From Azoarcus sp. (GTDB lineage Bacteria; Pseudomonadota; Gammaproteobacteria; Burkholderiales; Rhodocyclaceae), in contig JAUSOD010000086.1 in assembly GCA_030656215.1 (NCBI GenBank), positions 1-64,000 on the forward strand: DNA of 64,000 nt, given 5' to 3'. Numbering within the stretch: the first letter of the stretch is position 1; every line of letters begins with the position of its first letter. Under the pieces are notes generated by a model. The model was not told the DNA's origin and searched no databases. It saw only the letters and a program-made list of their open reading frames with translations. Of this stretch, positions 35,300 through 43,994 are shown piece after piece. Made by a program: the position numbers and the translations under genes.

Positions 35300-36895
35300 T
35301 CATCCCTTGAATACCGGCGCCTCCTCGAAGGTGTGATGCGGTGCCGGCGACGGCACGGTCCACTCCAGGCCTTCCGCCCCCTCCCACGACTGCGCCGCCG
35401 CCTTCTCGCCGCCGCGGACGCACTTGACCACGACCACCAAGAAGATCAGTTGTGACAGCCCGAAGCCGAATGCACCGATCGTGGCCAGCGCGTTGAAGTC
35501 GGCAAACTGCAGCGCGTAGTCGGGAATCCGGCGCGGCATGCCGGCCAGGCCGAGGAAATGCATGGGGAAGAAGGTGATGTTGAAGAACACCATCGAGCAC
35601 CAGAAGTGCAGCTTGCCGAGAAACTCGCTCGGCATATGCCCGGTCCACTTCGGCAGCCAGTAGTAGGCGCCGGCAAAAAGTGCGAACAGCGAACCCGCCA
35701 CCAGCACGTAGTGGAAGTGCGCCACCACGTAATACGTGTCCTGGAGCTGGATGTCGATCGGCGCGATCGCACAGATCAGACCGGTGAAGCCGCCCATGGT
35801 GAACACGAAGATGAAACCGGTCGCCCACAGCATCGGCGACTCGAAACTGAGCGAACCGCGCCACATCGTCGCCACCCAGTTGAACACCTTCACTCCGGTC
35901 GGCACCGCGATCAGCATGGTCGCGTACATGAAGAACAGCTGCGCCACCGCCGGCATGCCGGTGGTGAACATGTGGTGGGCCCACACCGTGAACGACAGGA
36001 TGGCAATCGACGAGGTCGCATACACCATCGACGCGTAGCCGAACAAGGGCTTGCGCGAGAAGGTCGGAATGATCTGGCTGACGATGCCGAAGGCCGGGAG
36101 AATCATGATGTAGACCTCCGGATGGCCGAAGAACCAGAAGATGTGCTGGAACATCACCGGGTCGCCACCGCCGGCCGCATTGAAGAAGCTGGTGCCGAAA
36201 TGGCGGTCGGTCAGGATCATGGTCACCGCGCCGGCCAGCACCGGCATCACCGCGATCAGCAGGTAGGCGGTGATCAGCCAGGTCCAGCAGAACAGCGGCA
36301 TTTTCATCATCGTCATGCCCGGCGCGCGCATGTTGAGCACGGTGACGACGATGTTGATCGCGCCCATGATCGAACTGATCCCCATGATGTGGATGGCGAA
36401 GATCGCCAGGTCCATGCCCATGCCCATCTGCACCGACAGCGGTGCATACAGCGTCCACCCCGCGGCAGTGGCGCCACCGGGCACGAAGAAGGAACCAAGC
36501 AGCAGGATCGCCGCCGGCGGCAGCAGCCAGAAGCTCCAGTTGTTCATCCGCGCGAAGGCCATGTCGCTGGCCCCGATCATCAGCGGGATCATCCAGTTGG
36601 CGAAGCCGACGAAGGCCGGCATGATCGCGCCGAACACCATCACCAGACCGTGCATGGTGGTGAGCTGGTTGAAGAACTCCGGCTCCACCACCTGCAGGCC
36701 GGGCTGGAACAGCTCGGTCCGGATCGTCAGCGCCATCACGCCCCCGGAGAGGAACATGATGAAGCTGAAGATCAGGTACATCGTGCCGATGTCCTTGTGA
36801 TTCGTGGTGGTGACCCAGCGCATCAGACCGGTTGGGCCATGTCCATGGCCATGCGGAGCGTGGGCACCGATCGGATCATGAGTCAGGGTAGTCAT
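35300..36895 (-). CDS. ctaD: cytochrome c oxidase subunit I (aa3-type)
   Basis: A 531-residue catalytic subunit with 12 helices carrying heme a, heme a3 and CuB. The active-site WFFGHPEVYIM segment (about 253-263) has the CuB His and the cross-linked Tyr, HHMFTTGM lies near 302-309, and HFHYVLVAG near 386-394 holds the heme ligands. The MPAFVGFxNWMIPLMIGAxDMAF region (N for the D-channel) is also present. The start MTTLTHDPIGAH carries a His-rich stretch. It lies 112 bp downstream of coxB. Confidence 0.96.
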   Translation of the reverse strand: MTTLTHDPIGAHAPHGHGHGPTGLMRWVTTTNHKDIGTMYLIFSFIMFLSGGVMALTIRTELFQPGLQVVEPEFFNQLTTMHGLVMVFGAIMPAFVGFANWMIPLMIGASDMAFARMNNWSFWLLPPAAILLLGSFFVPGGATAAGWTLYAPLSVQMGMGMDLAIFAIHIMGISSIMGAINIVVTVLNMRAPGMTMMKMPLFCWTWLITAYLLIAVMPVLAGAVTMILTDRHFGTSFFNAAGGGDPVMFQHIFWFFGHPEVYIMILPAFGIVSQIIPTFSRKPLFGYASMVYATSSIAILSFTVWAHHMFTTGMPAVAQLFFMYATMLIAVPTGVKVFNWVATMWRGSLSFESPMLWATGFIFVFTMGGFTGLICAIAPIDIQLQDTYYVVAHFHYVLVAGSLFALFAGAYYWLPKWTGHMPSEFLGKLHFWCSMVFFNITFFPMHFLGLAGMPRRIPDYALQFADFNALATIGAFGFGLSQLIFLVVVVKCVRGGEKAAAQSWEGAEGLEWTVPSPAPHHTFEEAPVFKG

Positions 36896-36973
36896 GCACG
36901 AGCCTCCAAGCGTCGCCGTTCAGGCGACAGGATCTTTCCGGTGGGGCAAGACAACCCCGCCCACATTCGACCA

Positions 36974-36992
36974 AGGGCGCACGCTGCGCCCT
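36974..36992 (-). repeat. 8-bp hairpin between coxB and ctaD
   Basis: AGGGCGCA (36974-36981), three-base loop, TGCGCCCT (36985-36992), 15 bp past the coxB stop. A smaller hairpin GTCGCC/GGCGAC lies at 36912-36928. No T-tract; possibly a processing or stability element. Confidence 0.5.
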
Positions 36993-37007
36993 CGACTCCA
37001 ACCTCGA

Positions 37008-38144
37008 TCAACCTTTGCGGCCGGCGGCCACATCAGCTGGCTGAACCACCTTGCCCGACTGATTGCTCCAGCTGTTGCGGGTATAGGTGATGACGGCCGC
37101 CAGATCGGTGTCCGACAACTGCGCGCCAAACGCGGCCATCGCCGTCCCCGGCTTGCCGTTCAGCACCAGTGCAAGCTGTGCTGCCGGATCACCGGTCACC
37201 ACGGGAGAGCCATCAAGCGCCGGGAATGCCGGCGGCAGGCCCTTGCCATCGGCCTGATGGCAGGCCGCGCAATTGGCCGCATAGACTTTCTGTCCGCGCT
37301 CGACCAGCTCGGCCAGCGCCCATTCGCGGACGTCATCCACAGCCGCCGCCGCGGTCAACTGCTGCTGTGCGGCCACCCATTCGGTGTATTTTTCCGCCGA
37401 CACCACGTGCACCTCGATCGGCATGAATCCATGATCCTTGCCGCACAGTTCGGCGCAGTTGCCGCGGTAGATGCCTTCCTTGTCGGCGCGGAACCAGGTG
37501 TCGCGAATAAAGCCGGGAATCGCATCCTGCTTGACCCCGAAGGCCGGCACCCACCACGAGTGGATCACGTCGGCCGCGGTGGTCAGCACGCGAACCTTCT
37601 TGCCCACCGGGACCACCAACGGGTTGTCCACCTCGAGCAGATACGTGTCGCCCTTGACTGCAGCGCCCTCGATCTGGTCGCGCGGGGTCGATGAGTTGGA
37701 CAGGAAGCGAATGCCCTCACCCTCTCCCTGAAGGTAGTCGTAGCCCCATTTCCACTGGTAACCGGTGGCCTTGATCGTGATGTCGGGGTTGGTGGTGTCC
37801 TTCATCGCGATCACGGTCTTGGTCGCCGGCCAGGCCATGCCGAGCAGGATCAACACCGGGATCACGGTCCATGCGATTTCGACGGCCGTGTTCTCATGGA
37901 AATTGGCCGCGACCGCCCCGCGCGACTTGCGGTGATGGAAGACAGACCAGAACATCACCCCGAACACCGCAATGAAGATCACCACACAGATGATCAGCAT
38001 CAGCGTATGCATGCTGTAGATTTCGGAGGCGATCCGGGTAACCGGCTGCTGCAGGTTGTAGCGGCTCACCGCATCCTGGGCGAACGCGCCTGTCGCACAG
38101 CCGAGCATGAGCGAAGATCCTGCAATACGACGGGTGAAACCCAT
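37008..38144 (-). CDS. ctaC: cytochrome c oxidase subunit II with fused cytochrome c domain
   Basis: A 378-residue subunit that receives electrons from cytochrome c. Signal peptide (cleavage after AFA, about 22), two membrane helices (about 45-68 and 88-108), CuA cupredoxin domain with H195, C230, C234, H238 and M241 (CAELCGKDHGFM), then an extra C-terminal heme-c domain with C292-x2-C295-H296 and a Met candidate in GTAMAAFG. The fused cytochrome c makes this a caa3-like subunit II, common in beta-proteobacteria. ATG at 38144 has GGGGG six bases before it. An FNR-type box lies about 80 bp upstream. Confidence 0.95.
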   Translation of the reverse strand: MGFTRRIAGSSLMLGCATGAFAQDAVSRYNLQQPVTRIASEIYSMHTLMLIICVVIFIAVFGVMFWSVFHHRKSRGAVAANFHENTAVEIAWTVIPVLILLGMAWPATKTVIAMKDTTNPDITIKATGYQWKWGYDYLQGEGEGIRFLSNSSTPRDQIEGAAVKGDTYLLEVDNPLVVPVGKKVRVLTTAADVIHSWWVPAFGVKQDAIPGFIRDTWFRADKEGIYRGNCAELCGKDHGFMPIEVHVVSAEKYTEWVAAQQQLTAAAAVDDVREWALAELVERGQKVYAANCAACHQADGKGLPPAFPALDGSPVVTGDPAAQLALVLNGKPGTAMAAFGAQLSDTDLAAVITYTRNSWSNQSGKVVQPADVAAGRKG

Positions 38145-38208
38145 GTCGACCCCCAGCAAAGACACAATGAGCAGGTGGATCGATGGTGCCACAGCAAAAA
38201 TCACCGTC

Positions 38209-38243
38209 GCAACATGATTCTTTGATAAAGATCAACATGTTGC
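38209..38243 (-). promoter_or_regulatory. FNR/ANR box inside a larger palindrome, upstream of coxB
   Basis: TTGAT-AAAG-ATCAA (38222-38235) is a perfect FNR/ANR/DNR-type site. It is enclosed by a separate 8-bp inverted repeat, GCAACATG (38209-38216) and CATGTTGC (38236-38243). The pair lies 78-99 bp upstream of the coxB ATG. No clear -35/-10 was found, so activation and repression are both possible. Oxygen-dependent control of the aa3 oxidase is the natural reading. Confidence 0.75.
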
Positions 38244-38341
38244 AATGCAATAGATGTTACTCAGCAAGCGCGCAGCGCTCTCTGCAGTCGTGCTGGGGGT
38301 TTTCCCGCAGCCCGTTTTGATGCGTCACAACAAGGCGTCTT

Positions 38342-38782
38342 TCAGCCCTCTGTGGCTGACAACTTCCTCCGTAGCACCCGCATCAGGGCACCCAAAATGG
38401 GCAATTTGGCATACAGCTCCTCCGCAGCATCCCAGTAATCGCGGTGCACGAGCACCTTCCCCTCATCATCGAAGCGCACATGGCTTACACCACGGATGAC
38501 GAGTGCCCTGCCCCGAAGCTGCAGATGGAAGTCCCACCCCAGCATGGCCTGCCTGCCTTCGACGATGCGGGTGGTGACCACGAAGCGCGGGGTCTCGACG
38601 GTGGCAAACATGTGCTCGAAGATGCGGGCGATCGCCGGCAGGCCCGACACGTCGTTGAACGGGTCCTTGAACTGCGCCTGTTCGGCATAAAATGCGTCTA
38701 TCCGGGTCAGCGACAGTGGCGTCAGGGTTTGATAGAAGCGGGCAAGGTTTTCCGCCGCGGCGGAGGCGTCGAATGGATCCAT
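38342..38782 (-). CDS. NTF2-like (SnoaL-type) protein
   Basis: A 146-residue protein with the cone-shaped NTF2/SnoaL fold pattern: helix-rich start (AENLARFYQTL), then FKDPFNDVSG (about 40-49) typical of nuclear-transport-factor-2-family proteins, and a long curved sheet. No catalytic residues can be assigned. Its ATG overlaps the TGA of the SDR gene (TGATG), so it is the last gene of the lipid operon. Members in similar clusters are annotated only by fold. Confidence 0.8.
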   Translation of the reverse strand: MDPFDASAAAENLARFYQTLTPLSLTRIDAFYAEQAQFKDPFNDVSGLPAIARIFEHMFATVETPRFVVTTRIVEGRQAMLGWDFHLQLRGRALVIRGVSHVRFDDEGKVLVHRDYWDAAEELYAKLPILGALMRVLRRKLSATEG

Positions 38783-39567
38783 CACAAGCCCGTCGCGCGC
38801 CGGATGAGGGGAAAGTAGAAGCGCCGCGGCAGCCATTGCAGGAGCTTGAGAAAGCGGGTGAAGCGCTTCGGGAAGTGGATCTCGAATGCCCCCTGAGCCA
38901 AGCCGGCGAGAATTTCGTCAGCCGCCTCCTCGGCGCTGATCAGGGCCGGCATGTGAAAGTCGTTTTGCGCGGTCAGCGGGGTGGCCACAAAACCGGGGCA
39001 GATCAGAAACACGCCGAGTCCGCGTGGCGCCAGATCGAGATGCAGGGTTTCGGCAAAGTTGATCAAGGCCGCCTTGGACGGACCGTAAGCCGCAGCCATC
39101 GGCAGACCGCCATAGCCCGACACCGAGGCGACGATCGCGATCGCACCGCGCCCCTGCTCCAGCATCGTCGGCACCACCGCCGCCACTCCGTCCATCACCC
39201 CGAGCAGATTGGGAGCCATGGTTTCGCGTATGTTTTGCGGAGTCAGCTCCCACGCGCGCAGCGGTCGATAGGTGCCGGCGTTGAGAATCACCAGGTCGAT
39301 ACCGCCCCACAACTCGAACAAGCGCTCACGCTCGCGCACGAAATCGCCCGGACAAGTCACGTCCATCGCGGCCACCACAGCGCCCTCGCATTCGGCGGCG
39401 AGTGCCTCCAGCCGGTCGCGGCCGCGCGCCGACAGCGCGACCCGTGCGCCCCGCACCGACAGTTTGTGCGCCAGCGCGGCACCGATGCCGGTCGAGGCTC
39501 CGACCAGCCACACGCGCTGTCCGCGCCAGTCAGCAAGCGGCGGATTGAGCGGGGAGAATAGTCCCAT
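38782..39567 (-). CDS. short-chain dehydrogenase/reductase
   Basis: A 261-residue classical-type SDR. The nucleotide-binding TGxxxGIG variant is GASTGIGAAL (23-32), NAG lies near 98, and the active-site Ser-Tyr-Lys appears as ASVSGYG...YGPSK (about 146-164). The C-terminal part (FPKRFTRFLKLLQWLPRRFY) is basic and hydrophobic and may contact membrane lipid. Start ATG 39567 overlaps the TGA of the DUF3833 gene (TGATG). Substrate is presumably an acyl-lipid intermediate of the operon's pathway; this is inference. Confidence 0.88.
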   Translation of the reverse strand: MGLFSPLNPPLADWRGQRVWLVGASTGIGAALAHKLSVRGARVALSARGRDRLEALAAECEGAVVAAMDVTCPGDFVRERERLFELWGGIDLVILNAGTYRPLRAWELTPQNIRETMAPNLLGVMDGVAAVVPTMLEQGRGAIAIVASVSGYGGLPMAAAYGPSKAALINFAETLHLDLAPRGLGVFLICPGFVATPLTAQNDFHMPALISAEEAADEILAGLAQGAFEIHFPKRFTRFLKLLQWLPRRFYFPLIRRATGL

Positions 39568-40100
39568 CAGCGGCTCCGCTTGTAGAAGGACAACGTGACT
39601 TCGCCAAGGTGGATGCCCCACTTGCTCATCGCCGAGCGGTTGAGCATGACCTTGTCGTCCATCAGGAACATCCAGTCGTCAAAATCGACGTTGTACACCT
39701 TGCCGTCGACCGGCAAGGCCATCACGTAGCGCCAGCGCAGGGCGTTGCCTGCCGACTCGCCCAGCGCCTCGCCTACCACATCGTCTGCGGTGCCGATGTA
39801 CCGATCCGGGCCGGTACGGGTGAGCGTCCACACCCGCCGCTGGGTGCTGCCATCGGAGTAGGTAAAGTACTCGTCTAGGGTACCGACGTCGCCCTTCCAG
39901 CTGGCTTCGATCAGCACATGAAAGCGTTTGACGACCTCACCCGATCGATCCTGAAAGATGCCGTGCGCGTCGAGCGTGCCATTGAAATATTCGCGCAGAT
40001 CAAGCACTGGCATCTGGTCGCGGTACTTTTCCGCATCAATCGAGGCGCAGCCGGCCAGGCTCAGCAGACCGGACAGCAGCAGGAACAGTTTCTTGATCAT
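39567..40100 (-). CDS. DUF3833 lipoprotein
   Basis: A 177-residue lipoprotein: signal peptide with lipobox LAGC, lipidated Cys18, then a beta-rich DUF3833 domain (FNGTLDAHGIFQDRSG, about 40-55; WKGDVGTLDE, about 68-77). It should sit at the outer or inner membrane facing the periplasm. It occurs with CFA-type methyltransferase genes in many proteobacteria. Its ATG overlaps the TGA of the MFS gene by 4 bases. Lipid binding or transport is plausible but unproven. Confidence 0.85.
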   Translation of the reverse strand: MIKKLFLLLSGLLSLAGCASIDAEKYRDQMPVLDLREYFNGTLDAHGIFQDRSGEVVKRFHVLIEASWKGDVGTLDEYFTYSDGSTQRRVWTLTRTGPDRYIGTADDVVGEALGESAGNALRWRYVMALPVDGKVYNVDFDDWMFLMDDKVMLNRSAMSKWGIHLGEVTLSFYKRSR

Positions 40101-41398
40101 GAATTTTCTCCGACAGGTGAATGCGGTTCGATGGCATCACGCCACCGCCACAACAGGGTGATTGCACCCAGCTTGAGTAAGACGGGCACCAGTGCATAGA
40201 CGATTGCCAGCGCCGATAGCGCCTCCGCGCTGCGCGCACCCGGCGCATAGCCGAGCCAGCCGAGCAGTGGCAGCGCCAGCCCGGCGGCCAGGGCCAGATT
40301 GGCCTTGGTGACGAAATTCCACCAGCCGAACCAGGCCCCGGCGCGCGCCTCGCCCGAGTTGCCCCGGGTAGCTTCGTCCGCCAGCAGATCGGCCAGCAGC
40401 GAGGGCGGCAGCGCCAGATCGGCACCCAGTGCCACACCGGAAAGGATGCAGATCGCCGCATAGGCACCGGTCTCGCCCGCACCGAGCAGGGCCGCCCACA
40501 CGAACACCGCAATCGCGAGCACCATGCCCAGCAACCAGGCGCGCAGTTTGCCGATGCGCCGCGACACCGCGGCCCACAACGGAAGACTGGCTGCAGCGCT
40601 AAGGAAGTAGAGCACCAGAAACAGCCCGGCGAGTTGCGGCGCCTGCAACACATCGGCGACAAAAAACAGCACCGTGGCCGACGGTATCGCCGCCGCAATG
40701 CCATTGGCGGCAAAGATCGTCAGCAATCGTGCAAACGGACGGCAGGCCAGCGCCGCGCCGAGCCCGCGCAACAAGGCTTGCCGCGCATGGGGGCGTGCAG
40801 GTGCAGCGGGTGCGGCAAACAGCGTCCACCCGGCGAAGAGCAAGAGCAGCGGTACGAACACCCACGCCATCCGCGCCAGCCCCTGGGCATCGCCGCCGTC
40901 TCCGGCCAACAGCCCGGGCAGCGCTGCCGCCAGGATCACGCCGAACAAGGCGAAGGCCTCGCGACTCGCTACCACCCGGGTGCGCAATTCGCTGTTGGGC
41001 GCCACCTCGGCCCCCCACGCGTTGTAGGCGATGGTCGCCATCGAATAGGCGAGCGAAACCAGGCTCACCAGCACCGCCAGCCACAAGGCCCCGGCCCCCT
41101 GTGGTGGCGACAGCAATCCGACCATGCCGACGCCGAGCACCGGTAGCGCTACCGCCACCAGTGCGCGGCGCCCGGCCAGACGATCGCTGACCCAGCCGAT
41201 CAGCGGGTCGGTAACCGCATCGAAGATGCGCACCAGCAACAGCACCAGCCCGACGGTGGCGAGCGACAAACCTAATGTCTCCGCATACAGCCGCGGCACA
41301 TGCACATAGATGGGCAAGGCGGCAAATGCCAGCGGCAGGCCAAGCGCCCCGTAGGCAAGGATGCCGGCGCGGCCGAGACCCGGCCCTGCGGCACTCAT
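40097..41398 (-). CDS. MFS transporter, GPH-like
   Basis: A 433-residue transporter with 12 membrane helices. The RIFDAVTDPLIGWVSDR segment (about 57-73) is the signature of the glycoside-pentoside-hexuronide cation symporter branch. Related proteins in CFA/FAD-oxidase operons are not sugar transporters in any demonstrated way. In this operon a lipid or lysophospholipid role is possible. Coupled by ATGA overlaps at both ends (to the chalcone-isomerase-like gene and DUF3833). Confidence 0.85.
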   Translation of the reverse strand: MSAAGPGLGRAGILAYGALGLPLAFAALPIYVHVPRLYAETLGLSLATVGLVLLLVRIFDAVTDPLIGWVSDRLAGRRALVAVALPVLGVGMVGLLSPPQGAGALWLAVLVSLVSLAYSMATIAYNAWGAEVAPNSELRTRVVASREAFALFGVILAAALPGLLAGDGGDAQGLARMAWVFVPLLLLFAGWTLFAAPAAPARPHARQALLRGLGAALACRPFARLLTIFAANGIAAAIPSATVLFFVADVLQAPQLAGLFLVLYFLSAAASLPLWAAVSRRIGKLRAWLLGMVLAIAVFVWAALLGAGETGAYAAICILSGVALGADLALPPSLLADLLADEATRGNSGEARAGAWFGWWNFVTKANLALAAGLALPLLGWLGYAPGARSAEALSALAIVYALVPVLLKLGAITLLWRWRDAIEPHSPVGENS

Positions 41399-41949
41399 CG
41401 CGGCGCCCGGTCTTCGCCCAGCAGGCGCGCGCGCAGCGCGGGTTCGCGGGTACGGCTATCGAGCCAGATGGCGAAAAAGGCGCGCGCCAGATCCGGGTCG
41501 CCGAGTTCGGCGGTCGGCTTGCCGTCGTGCCAGAAGCGCGCACCCGCACCGGGGATACGCGCACCGACCAGGATTTCGCCAGGCGCCACAGTGGGCAGCG
41601 CGCGGATCAGTTCGCTACGCCACCGCGTAAGCCGGGCTTCGTCGCCAAAGCCGAGCCTGCGCATCTCGTCGATACTGCTGTCTACCAGCTTGTCACCGGC
41701 AATATTTCGCGCGTAGCGAATGGCAAGCGCAAAAGCGCTGTCGGCCGACCAGTCCGAGCCGGCCGGCACCCACAGCGCAGCATCGTAGACCTTGAGCCCA
41801 AACCAGCGCATCTCGCCGCTGCCGAGCTGACGATAGGCCACATCCGACGCAACGCGCTCGGCCGTCAGCGCCGGGGGCAACGGAACCGCGGCCGCCGCCC
41901 CTGTCTGGAGCAGTCCGCACAGCGCAAGGACGAGCATCGCACGCATCAT
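41395..41949 (-). CDS. chalcone isomerase-like exported protein
   Basis: A 184-residue secreted protein: signal peptide (about 1-20, ends AAAA), then a bacterial chalcone-isomerase-like domain with the characteristic GxGxMRWFGLKVYDAALW (by position about 43-60). These bacterial proteins are thought to bind fatty acids rather than cyclise flavonoids. Its ATG directly follows the TGA of the methyltransferase gene, and its stop overlaps the MFS start. A periplasmic lipid-binding role fits the operon. Confidence 0.85.
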   Translation of the reverse strand: MMRAMLVLALCGLLQTGAAAAVPLPPALTAERVASDVAYRQLGSGEMRWFGLKVYDAALWVPAGSDWSADSAFALAIRYARNIAGDKLVDSSIDEMRRLGFGDEARLTRWRSELIRALPTVAPGEILVGARIPGAGARFWHDGKPTAELGDPDLARAFFAIWLDSRTREPALRARLLGEDRAPR

Positions 41950-43200
41950 TCAGCGCTCCGCCGCGCCGGCATGGACGAAGGTGAAGTGACGCACATCGAT
42001 GTCGCCGGTATTGAACCCGGCCTCGCAGTAGGCCAGGTAGAAGCGCCACATGCGTACGAAGCGCTCCGGAAAACCCAGGGCCTCGACCTCGGCGATGCGC
42101 GCGTCGAAGGCCTGATGCCAGCGCGCGAGGGTACGGCCGTAGTCCGGACCGAATCCAAAATCGTCAGCAACGGCAAGCCCGACCCGTGCCGCCTGGCGAT
42201 GCACCACCTTCGGGCTGGGCAACATGCCGCCGGGAAAAATGTGGCGCTGAATGAAATCCGTACCTCGCCGATAGCGCGAGAACAGGTCGTCTGCGATCGT
42301 GATCGCCTGCACCACACAACGCCCATCCGGCTTGAGCAGGGCAGAGAGCTGGCCAAAGTAGGTCGGCCAGAAGCGCTCGCCGACCGCCTCGATCATCTCG
42401 ATCGACACGATATGGTCGTACTGCCCCTTCACATCGCGGTAGTCGCACAGTTCGAACTGAACCCGGTCGGCAAACCCGCCGCGCTCGGCACGCTCGCGTG
42501 CATGCGCCAGCTGCGCAGGCGACAGGGTGAGGCACAGCACCCGGCAGCCGAACTCGGTCGCCGCCACTTCGGCAAAGCCGCCCCAGCCGCAACCGATCTC
42601 GAGAATGATCTGCCCCGGGCGAACATCGAGCTGCTGCAGGATGCGGCGGTACTTGCGTGTTTGCGCCGCTTCCAGCGGCTCGTCGGGATGCTCGAAGAGC
42701 GCGGCCGAGTAAGTCATGGTCGGATCGAGCCACAGGCTGTAGAAGTCGTTGCCGAGATCGTAATGAGCCTCGATGTTGCGCTTCGAGCCACTGCGCGTGT
42801 TCGCCCGCAGCAGATGCGACAGACGGTGGCCAATCAGACGCAGCACACGACCATAGATCGCGCCCTGCAACTGTGTGCGGTTGCGCGACAGCAGGGTGAG
42901 CAGGCCGGTGAGATCCTCGGTGTCCCAGTGTCCATCCATGTAACTCTCGGCAAACCCGATATCGCCGTGGGCCAGCGCCTCGCCGAACACCGCGTGGTCT
43001 CGCACCCGAAGATGGGCGACCAGCGGACCGTGTCCGGCGCGCAGATGCAGGTTGTCGGGCAGTTCGAGTGCCAGCGCTCCGCCTTCGATGCGATCGAGCA
43101 TCTCCAGCGCGAGCCGGGTCGGGCGCGGCAGGTGGGTGAGCTTGCCCAGTGCAAGGGGGTGCAATGGTGCTTGGAACAGTGCGTGGTCCAGGGCGTTCAT
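41950..43200 (-). CDS. cyclopropane-fatty-acyl-phospholipid synthase-family methyltransferase
   Basis: A 416-residue SAM-dependent enzyme acting on unsaturated acyl chains of membrane phospholipids. The SAM motif is LEIGCGWGGFA (200-210), preceded by SKRNIEAHYDLGNDFYSLWLD (by position 139-158), the lipid-substrate segment of the family. An N-terminal domain of about 130 residues binds the membrane. It could be a true CFA synthase or a UfaM-type methyltransferase making methylated/furan fatty acids. The FAD oxidoreductase and DUF1365 partners argue for the latter type. Start ATG 43200 overlaps the TGA of DUF1365; the longer reading to 43542 is not real. Confidence 0.9.
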   Translation of the reverse strand: MNALDHALFQAPLHPLALGKLTHLPRPTRLALEMLDRIEGGALALELPDNLHLRAGHGPLVAHLRVRDHAVFGEALAHGDIGFAESYMDGHWDTEDLTGLLTLLSRNRTQLQGAIYGRVLRLIGHRLSHLLRANTRSGSKRNIEAHYDLGNDFYSLWLDPTMTYSAALFEHPDEPLEAAQTRKYRRILQQLDVRPGQIILEIGCGWGGFAEVAATEFGCRVLCLTLSPAQLAHARERAERGGFADRVQFELCDYRDVKGQYDHIVSIEMIEAVGERFWPTYFGQLSALLKPDGRCVVQAITIADDLFSRYRRGTDFIQRHIFPGGMLPSPKVVHRQAARVGLAVADDFGFGPDYGRTLARWHQAFDARIAEVEALGFPERFVRMWRFYLAYCEAGFNTGDIDVRHFTFVHAGAAER

Positions 43201-43994
43201 CAGGTGGTCTCCTCGATCGGCGGCAACGGCTTGCGGTGAAAGCTCACCCGCCTGAGCGCAAGGCGCAGGGCTTGCCAGTGAATACGGGCAACAATGCCCA
43301 GGGTCATGAAGGGATAACGCAGTAGCCATTTGCCCATCGCCCGGCCGGTCAACGCCTCGGCGCGCCCGCCGACGCGGGTGGTGAGCTGACGCTCGCCGCC
43401 ATCCCAGTAATCGATGGCGATCGCATGGATCGCGCCGCGTCCCTCGAAGCGGAAGCGGTACTCGCCGCGCACCGGGAAGAACGGCGACACATGGAACACC
43501 TTGGTCGCGTGCAACTCGTCGCCGGACTGGATAGCACGGCAATCGGGGTGGCGAACCAGGTAGTTGTGGTGCTCGCCAAAGGTATTGCTGACCTCGGCCA
43601 GCACCACGCGCAGCTGGCCGGCGGCGTCATGGCACAGCCAGAAACTGACCGGATTGAACACATAGCCGAAGACCCGCGGCATGGTGTGCAGCACGACCTC
43701 GCCGTCGCACACCTCGTTCAGTCCGTGGTGAGCGAGGATCTCGCGCAGCCAGGGCAAGAGCGGCGAGCCGTCGCGCCGGCCGTGATCACGTGCCAGGAAC
43801 GAGAACACGTTGCGCCGCCCGATGCCGAGCAGCGGCACCTGCAGCTTATCGATCCGGCTCAGCGGCAGGCGCAGAAAGGCGGTCGGATACACGAAGCGGT
43901 TGTGCGCCTGGGTATGGCGCTCGTGCATCACGGCGCCGAAGCAGACCGTTGCATCGAGCGTTCCGGGCGCGCGCGCGCCATCCGGCGTGTTCAT
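43200..43994 (-). CDS. DUF1365 protein
   Basis: A 264-residue DUF1365 protein. Family features: HxRxxPxxHxF-like CFGAVMHERHTQAHNRFVYP (by position about 18-37), then FNPVSFWLCHD (about 113-123) and SNTFGEHHNYL (about 136-146), then HATKVFHVSPFF (about 163-174). Found almost always next to a CFA-type methyltransferase and an FAD oxidoreductase, so a step in acyl-chain modification is likely, though chemistry is unknown. Start ATG 43994 overlaps the TGA of the FAD gene by 4 bases; an in-frame extension to 44069 lies inside that gene. Confidence 0.9.
   Translation of the reverse strand: MNTPDGARAPGTLDATVCFGAVMHERHTQAHNRFVYPTAFLRLPLSRIDKLQVPLLGIGRRNVFSFLARDHGRRDGSPLLPWLREILAHHGLNEVCDGEVVLHTMPRVFGYVFNPVSFWLCHDAAGQLRVVLAEVSNTFGEHHNYLVRHPDCRAIQSGDELHATKVFHVSPFFPVRGEYRFRFEGRGAIHAIAIDYWDGGERQLTTRVGGRAEALTGRAMGKWLLRYPFMTLGIVARIHWQALRLALRRVSFHRKPLPPIEETT

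Noticed and set aside
35558-37090. 510-codon plus-strand open frame opposite ctaD
   Set aside because: His/Arg-rich low-complexity translation typical of an antisense shadow of a membrane protein gene.
41275-43239. 654-codon plus-strand open frame across the chalcone-isomerase-like and CFA genes
   Set aside because: No recognisable protein features; it mirrors two well-supported minus-strand genes.
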